64,000 nt of DNA, from contig NZ_QJVC01000001.1 in NCBI RefSeq assembly GCF_003219795.1, positions 372,001-436,000 of the forward strand, given 5' to 3'. Position 1 is the first letter of the stretch. The number at the start of each line of letters is the position of its first letter. The notes under the pieces were generated by a model. The model was not told the DNA's origin. It ran no database searches and saw nothing but the letters and a program-made list of their open reading frames with translations. The DNA is from Arthrobacter psychrolactophilus (GTDB lineage: Bacteria > Actinomycetota > Actinomycetes > Actinomycetales > Micrococcaceae). Below are positions 59,489-64,000 of the stretch, piece after piece. A program made the translations under genes and the position numbers.

Positions 59489-61731
59489 TACCGGTGCAGT
59501 GTTGATCGCGGACGTGAACGGTTGGCGAGCAACCACGACTGGACATCAAGCAGGGGTTTTCCTTCAGCATCTTGGTGGTGGCGCTTCCATTCGCCCTCAT
59601 TATCAAGGTGCCAGCTAGCGGTCGCCGGATCGAGGTAGCGAGTGAGGAGCGAGTTCACCTCGGAGATATCGTCCTTGTTGGAAAGCCGCACCAGCGCCTC
59701 AACACGGCGGTCAAGGTTGCGGTGCATCATATCGGCCGAGCCGATGTAAACCAGCGGATCTCCGCCGTTGGCGAAGGTGAAGACGCGTGAGTGTTCCAGG
59801 AAGCGCCCCAGCACGGAGCGGACGGTGATGTTTTCGCTCAAACCGGGAACTCCCGGACGCAGGGAGCAAATGCCACGCACGATCACACCGACCTCCACAC
59901 CGGCCTGTGAAGCGCGGTACAGGGAGTCGATGATGGCCTCATCAACCATGGAGTTGACCTTGATGCGGACGCTCGCGGGCAGCCCGGCCTTCTTGTTGGC
60001 AATTTCGGCGTCGATGCGCTCGATCAAACCGGAGCGTACGGAACGCGGTGCAACCAACAAGCGGTCGAAGGAGGTCTTGGGTGCGTATCCGGAGAGCTGG
60101 TTGAACAGCTTCGAGAGATCTTCACCGACTTGGTTATCGGCGGTGAGCAAACCAAGGTCCTCGTAGTACCGTGCCGTACGAGGGTGGTAGTTACCCGTTC
60201 CGATGTGGCAGTAGCGGCGCAGGCCGTCCTGTTCTTGACGCACCACCAGAGAGAGCTTGCAGTGCGTCTTGAGGCCCACGATGCCGTACACCACGTGCAC
60301 GCCGGCCTGCTCTAGCTTGCGAGCCCAAGAGATGTTGGCCTGCTCGTCAAAGCGTGCCTTGATCTCCACAAGTGCCAGGACCTGCTTGCCGGCTTCGGCA
60401 GCATCGACGAGTGCATCGACAATGGGGGAGTCGCCCGAGGTGCGGTACAGGGTCTGCTTGATAGCACGGACCTTGGGATCGGCTGCGGCTTGTTCCAGAA
60501 AGGCCTGAACCGACGTTGAGAACGCGTCGTAGGGGTGGTGCAGGAGAATGTCACGACGGCGCATGGCAGCAAAGACGTTGGCAGCCTTGGACGTTTCCGA
60601 GGCGTTCAGGTCACGGGAGGTATGAGCCACGTGCTTGGGGTAGCGAAGATCCGGACGGTCAATGCCGCCAATGATGGACAAGCCGCGCAGATCCAGGGGA
60701 GCGGGGAGGAAGTACACCTCGTCCTCGTCTACATCGAGTTCGCGCACCAACAGCTCGAGAATGCTCGGGTTGATATCGGTGGCGACCTCGAGACGAACCG
60801 GCGGGCCAAACTTACGGCGCAACAGTTCTTTTTCGAGGGCCTGCAGGAGGTTCTCGGCGTCGTCCTCTTCTACCTCGAGATCCTCGTTGCGGGTCACGCG
60901 GAAGGTGTGGTGCTCCACAATCTCCATGCCGGGGAAGAGCTGGTCCAGGTGCTGGGCGATGACTTCTTCCAAAGGGATGAAGCGGGCAACACGACCAGGG
61001 GTCGTGCCGGCTCGCGGGCCATCCAAAGAGACTAGTCGTTCCAACAGATCCGGGACCTTCAAACGTGCAAAGAGTTCCTTGTCGCTGACCGGGTTACGCA
61101 CCACAACGGCCAGGTTCAGGGAAAGCCCGGAGATGTACGGGAACGGGTGGGCCGGATCCACCGCGAGCGGGGTGAGGATCGGGAAGATCTTCTCGGCAAA
61201 CATCTTCGAAAGCTGGATCTTGGAGGGATCGTCGAGCTCGTCCCAATGCACTAGGTGGATGTGCTCGTAGGCCAGGGCCGGACGGATCTGGTTGGCGAAA
61301 ACATGCGCGTGCCGCGACTGCAGATCGTGCGCTGCGTCGCTGATCTGCTCCAGCACCTCCATGGGGCTCAACCCGGCGGGGGACGGCACAGCCAGGCCGG
61401 CGGCGATGCGGCGCTTGAGGCCGGCCACGCGAACCATGAAGAACTCGTCAAGGTTGGAGGCAAAGATGGACAGGAAGTTGACCCGTTCCAGCAGCTGCAG
61501 ATCGGGGTCTTCAGCCAATTCCAGCACGCGGGCGTTGAACGCCAGCCAGCTCAGTTCCCGGTCGAGGAAACGGTCAGGGCTGATATCGCCCTCGGGAATG
61601 AGCGTTGGCTCAAAATCCGGGATCTCAATGCGGTCCTGGGTTGCCCGGGAAGCAGGGACTTCGCCGGCGCTAAATCGTTCCCGACCATTAGCCACAGCTA
61701 GCGTCGCGGTTCCTTTGTATTCACGCTTCAT
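59488..61731 (-). CDS. ppk: Polyphosphate kinase
   Basis: A 747-residue PPK1. The N-domain has [20 protein letters not shown] and [20 protein letters not shown]; the catalytic domain contains [40 protein letters not shown] and the autophosphorylated His in [15 protein letters not shown]. It makes inorganic polyphosphate reversibly from ATP at the membrane. The ATG at 61731 has GAGGA upstream. It is the first gene of the ppk-mutT1 operon. Confidence 0.96.
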   Translation of the reverse strand: MKREYKGTATLAVANGRERFSAGEVPASRATQDRIEIPDFEPTLIPEGDISPDRFLDRELSWLAFNARVLELAEDPDLQLLERVNFLSIFASNLDEFFMVRVAGLKRRIAAGLAVPSPAGLSPMEVLEQISDAAHDLQSRHAHVFANQIRPALAYEHIHLVHWDELDDPSKIQLSKMFAEKIFPILTPLAVDPAHPFPYISGLSLNLAVVVRNPVSDKELFARLKVPDLLERLVSLDGPRAGTTPGRVARFIPLEEVIAQHLDQLFPGMEIVEHHTFRVTRNEDLEVEEDDAENLLQALEKELLRRKFGPPVRLEVATDINPSILELLVRELDVDEDEVYFLPAPLDLRGLSIIGGIDRPDLRYPKHVAHTSRDLNASETSKAANVFAAMRRRDILLHHPYDAFSTSVQAFLEQAAADPKVRAIKQTLYRTSGDSPIVDALVDAAEAGKQVLALVEIKARFDEQANISWARKLEQAGVHVVYGIVGLKTHCKLSLVVRQEQDGLRRYCHIGTGNYHPRTARYYEDLGLLTADNQVGEDLSKLFNQLSGYAPKTSFDRLLVAPRSVRSGLIERIDAEIANKKAGLPASVRIKVNSMVDEAIIDSLYRASQAGVEVGVIVRGICSLRPGVPGLSENITVRSVLGRFLEHSRVFTFANGGDPLVYIGSADMMHRNLDRRVEALVRLSNKDDISEVNSLLTRYLDPATASWHLDNEGEWKRHHQDAEGKPLLDVQSWLLANRSRPRSTLHR

Positions 61732-61792
61732 CAACAAGTCCTCATAGTTGGTAATGCTTTGTATCAAGCCTACAAGCCGCAGCGGCTGAATA

Positions 61793-62770
61793 TTATGCCG
61801 ACATGGGTCCGTACATAACATCGGAATCCCACTTGGTGAATCCCAGCTTGCGGTAGAGCGCCACAGCAGCCTCGTTGTCCGCGTCAACGTACAGCATAAT
61901 GGCGCTCAGCCCGGCCTGATGGAGGTAATCAATGCCTTGCCGGGTCAACACCTTGCCCAAGCCCAAACCCTGTGCTGCCGGTGTCACGCCCACGACATAC
62001 ACCTCGCCAATCGCCGCCTGACTGCCCCGCGCCGGGTGGACCTTGGTCCAGTGGAATCCCAGGATCTCATCGGCCTCGTTGACAGCCAGGAAGAATCCCG
62101 CGGGATCAAACCAGTCCTCGGCCATGCGGGCCTGCAAATCGGCCAGGGTCATGGCCCCTTGCTCCGGGTGATGCGAGAACGCCGCGGCATTGGCCGCCAA
62201 CCAGGCCTGCTCGTCCTGGTGCGGGACAAATGTCCGCAAGGTCACGCCGTCGGCCGTTAATTGGTGAGAGACAGACTCTCCAGCGGACGACGGCGTCTGC
62301 CGGACTAAGCGCATGCGCCACAGTTCCCGGACGGCACGGTATCCGTAGCTGGCTGCCAGATCGGCGGCGGCCTCGTGATCGCCATGGGACCAGGCCTTGA
62401 TACCTTGCAAGCCGCGAACCTCGACAAGCTTGTTGGCCAGAATGGCGCCGACTCCCTCGTTCCGGTAGGAGGGGTGCACGGCGATCTCGAGTACCCCTTC
62501 GCTGCCGTTGCCGACCACAACCGCGACGCCGGCCAAATCCTCACCCATCGAGGGGGAAGCGTTTTCGGGGGCGTAGGTCAAGAGGGTGAGCACCGAATGC
62601 GGGCCGGCCGTGGTGGCCTTGAGCTCCACCAGGGTTTGCTCGGAAAAGGGCGGATTGCCATCGGCACTCTCGGCCGCGTCGATCACGGTCTGGATCTCAC
62701 GCAGGAGCTCGGCTCCGGGTGCGCCAGATACCACGGTCACTGGCCAGTTGTCAGTCTTTGCGGGGCTCAT
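61793..62770 (-). CDS. mshD: Mycothiol synthase
   Basis: A 325-residue protein of two GNAT domains that acetylates Cys-GlcN-Ins to mycothiol, the actinobacterial thiol. The second domain carries the acetyl-CoA loop [20 protein letters not shown] and [19 protein letters not shown]. The N-terminal domain is more divergent ([20 protein letters not shown]). TAGGCT (complement of 62777-62782) lies six bases before the ATG. It is adjacent to glnR, as in mycobacteria (Rv0818-Rv0819). Confidence 0.95.
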   Translation of the reverse strand: MSPAKTDNWPVTVVSGAPGAELLREIQTVIDAAESADGNPPFSEQTLVELKATTAGPHSVLTLLTYAPENASPSMGEDLAGVAVVVGNGSEGVLEIAVHPSYRNEGVGAILANKLVEVRGLQGIKAWSHGDHEAAADLAASYGYRAVRELWRMRLVRQTPSSAGESVSHQLTADGVTLRTFVPHQDEQAWLAANAAAFSHHPEQGAMTLADLQARMAEDWFDPAGFFLAVNEADEILGFHWTKVHPARGSQAAIGEVYVVGVTPAAQGLGLGKVLTRQGIDYLHQAGLSAIMLYVDADNEAAVALYRKLGFTKWDSDVMYGPMSA

Positions 62771-62955
62771 GATGACAGCCTAACGGGGGTAACTGCGCGA
62801 AGGCGAGACTCGATGTTCACAGACCGTGTCGCCGACGGGTGCGAGCGAGGCAATTTGCGTGCTGCGGCATGGGTGGCATAGAGTTTGGGAGCAGCATGGC
62901 TCGGTTTCATATCGGCTTCTGCCATCGAGGGGGATGCACCAGTGGGGTGTGCTCG

Positions 62956-62983
62956 ATACGTTCGACCCGTATGTCCTCCACCA
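62956..62983 (+). other. tRNA 3'-end-like sequence without a 5' partner
   Basis: ATACG-TTCGACC-CGTAT resembles a T-arm and is followed by GTCCTCCA and CCA, like an acceptor end. No GGAGGAC 5' acceptor strand occurs in the 100 bases upstream. It could be a tRNA remnant or attachment-site scar, or chance. Confidence 0.25.
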
Positions 62984-62987
62984 AAGA

Positions 62988-63022
62988 GTAAGGCCCGATT
63001 CCATCAAGGAATCGGGCCTTAC
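62988..63022. terminator. Terminator of glnR
   Basis: A perfect 15-bp stem (62988-63002 with 63008-63022), five-base loop, 28 bases after the glnR stop; moderately T-rich on both sides. Confidence 0.8.
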
Positions 63023-63049
63023 TTGTTGTCCGCCCCAGAGTGGTGCCGC

Positions 63050-63748
63050 TTAGGCGTCGGTGAGGGCGTCGTCGGTGATCTGCGAAACGGTGAGTCGGTA
63101 GCCCACATTGCGGACGGTGCTGATTAAGTTCTCGTTTTCGGAACCGAGCTTGGCCCGCAGGCGACGGACGTGCACGTCAACCGTTCGGGTGCCTCCGTAG
63201 TAGTCGTATCCCCAGACTTCGTTGAGTAGCTGCGCCCTCGTGAAAACGCGGCCCGGGTGCTGGGCGAGGTATTTCAGAAGTTCAAATTCTTTGTACGTCA
63301 GGTTCAAGACGGTGCCATGGACGCGGGCCGTGTAGCTATCTTCGTCGATAACGATGCCGGAGGCGTGAATTTCTTGATTCGAGTCATCGTCACTGTTCGC
63401 GGCACGGGTGACGGCAAGCCGGATGCGGGCCTCAACCTCGGCGGGGCCGGCAGAATCGAGAATGACATCATCGGCGGCCCACGAGGCCGTAACGGCGGCC
63501 ATACCACCCTCGGTGAGGACCAGTACCAGGGGAACGTTGATCCCGGTCGCCCGCAGCAACTGCGTCAAGGAACGGGCGCCGGCCAGGTCCTTGCGCGCAT
63601 CAACCATGATCAGATCTGAGGGCTTGGCATCCAGCAGGGCAGTGGGGACCGCGGGGAGGATGTGGACGGTGTGGCTCAAAAGTTCAAGGGCAGGCAGAAC
63701 ATCCACGGAGCTTCCGTGGTTGTTGGTCAGCATTAAGATCTGCGACAT
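63050..63748 (-). CDS. glnR: GlnR-type orphan OmpR-family regulator
   Basis: A 232-residue global nitrogen regulator. The receiver-like domain reads [20 protein letters not shown] with the atypical pocket [16 protein letters not shown]. The winged helix is very close to Streptomyces Gln[41 protein letters not shown] and TVRNVGYRL. GlnR has no cognate kinase and none is found here. The neighbouring mshD gene conserves a known actinobacterial gene pair. Confidence 0.94.
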   Translation of the reverse strand: MSQILMLTNNHGSSVDVLPALELLSHTVHILPAVPTALLDAKPSDLIMVDARKDLAGARSLTQLLRATGINVPLVLVLTEGGMAAVTASWAADDVILDSAGPAEVEARIRLAVTRAANSDDDSNQEIHASGIVIDEDSYTARVHGTVLNLTYKEFELLKYLAQHPGRVFTRAQLLNEVWGYDYYGGTRTVDVHVRRLRAKLGSENENLISTVRNVGYRLTVSQITDDALTDA

Positions 63749-63896
63749 GACTTCCTAACAAAGTGCTTATTACGCGCATCTTTGAGCGACGAAACAACTG
63801 CATATCCTGCATGAGTGGGGTCGCCCAAAAACATCCGACGCCTCGCCCGTAGGGTTGTTCCACAGTGTACCGGCAGAACTAAGGCAGGATTGATCT

Positions 63897-64000
63897 GTGA
63901 AGTCATCTGCAGCCGGAGTTGTTGGAATCGTCGCCCTTGCACTAGTAGTGCAGGGGCACCATGTGGGAATCGGATATGTGGTGGGTGTCAGTGCTGCCCT
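63897..64000 (+). CDS. 5' part of an unknown gene, cut by the window end
   Basis: From GTG 63897 the frame stays open to the window end (VKSSAAGVVGIVALALVVQG, then HHVGIGYVVGVSAA), a hydrophobic start compatible with a membrane or exported protein. CAGGAT ends six bases before the GTG. It is divergent from glnR. Too short to name. Confidence 0.4.
   Translation, partial: MKSSAAGVVGIVALALVVQGHHVGIGYVVGVSAA

Noticed and set aside
62956-62983. Complete tRNA gene near 62.95 kb
   Set aside because: The 3' half looks tRNA-like, but no matching acceptor strand, D-arm or anticodon arm could be folded upstream.

Overview
The window reads as chromosomal DNA of a moderately GC-rich actinobacterium, most likely Micrococcaceae (Arthrobacter-like). 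The evidence is a mycothiol synthase (MshD) beside an orphan GlnR-type regulator, a resuscitation-promoting-factor-like secreted protein with LysM, a MutT1-type Nudix/phosphatase fusion, YtrA-type GntR regulation, and many genes whose start codon follows a TANNNT -10 box by only 6-7 bases (leaderless transcripts). I saw no transposase, phage gene, CRISPR array or rRNA, and gene density is high. The assignment to genus is an inference from gene content and style, not from a marker gene.

Layout. 1-2 kb: NarL-type two-component system. 2.1-5.6 kb: large secreted M66-type metalloprotease with a ricin-like lectin end. 5.6-10.2 kb: housekeeping and small proteins (VOC protein, YajQ, a membrane-tethered L7/L12-like protein, thioredoxin, a monooxygenase-fold protein) around a tRNA-Tyr. 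10.3-14.2 kb: AlkA-type glycosylase, then a SAM-riboswitch-controlled sulfonate ABC transporter. 14.8-19.4 kb: LysR regulator divergent from bifunctional PutA. 20.2-22.8 kb: cbs-metB transsulfuration operon. 23-34.5 kb: Rpf/LysM protein, amidohydrolase, SDR, KdpDE-like pair, MFS pump, MOSC protein, cold-shock-type DEAD-box helicase with a long leader, tRNA-Thr and tRNA-Met. 34.5-36.1 kb: Na+/H+ antiporter. 36.2-41.3 kb (minus strand): five-gene organosulfur operon (ABC transporter, TauD-type dioxygenase, flavin monooxygenase). 41.6-51.9 kb: CitE-like lyase behind a DasR-type operator, DUF2797 protein, MFS/TetR divergent pair, two MaoC-fold dehydratase subunits with MFS and murB, fatty-acid desaturase, AlkZ-type glycosylase. 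52-63.8 kb (minus strand): asd, folA-thyA, a YtrA-type GntR with its membrane protein, 2OG oxygenase, ppk-mutT1, mshD, glnR.

Functional themes. Sulfur dominates: two sulfonate-type importers, one of them under a SAM riboswitch whose closing helix overlaps the ribosome binding site, a desulfurising oxygenase operon, transsulfuration genes and mycothiol synthesis. Other themes are DNA repair and nucleotide hygiene (AlkA, AlkZ, MutT1, thyA-folA), envelope biology (Rpf, murB, desaturase, dehydratases) and nitrogen/proline use (PutA, GlnR).

The clearest points for a second look are the riboswitch/Shine-Dalgarno overlap, a near-perfect DasR-type operator (dre) in the intergenic region shared by the organosulfur operon and the CitE-like gene, helically phased GGGGCAA repeats in the same region, paired TetR boxes between back-to-back leaderless promoters, a REP-like word (AACGCGGCATCACTT) in several intergenic regions, and a possible pseudoknotted leader before the Rpf gene. 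No wholly unknown multi-gene system could be demonstrated from the sequence alone.
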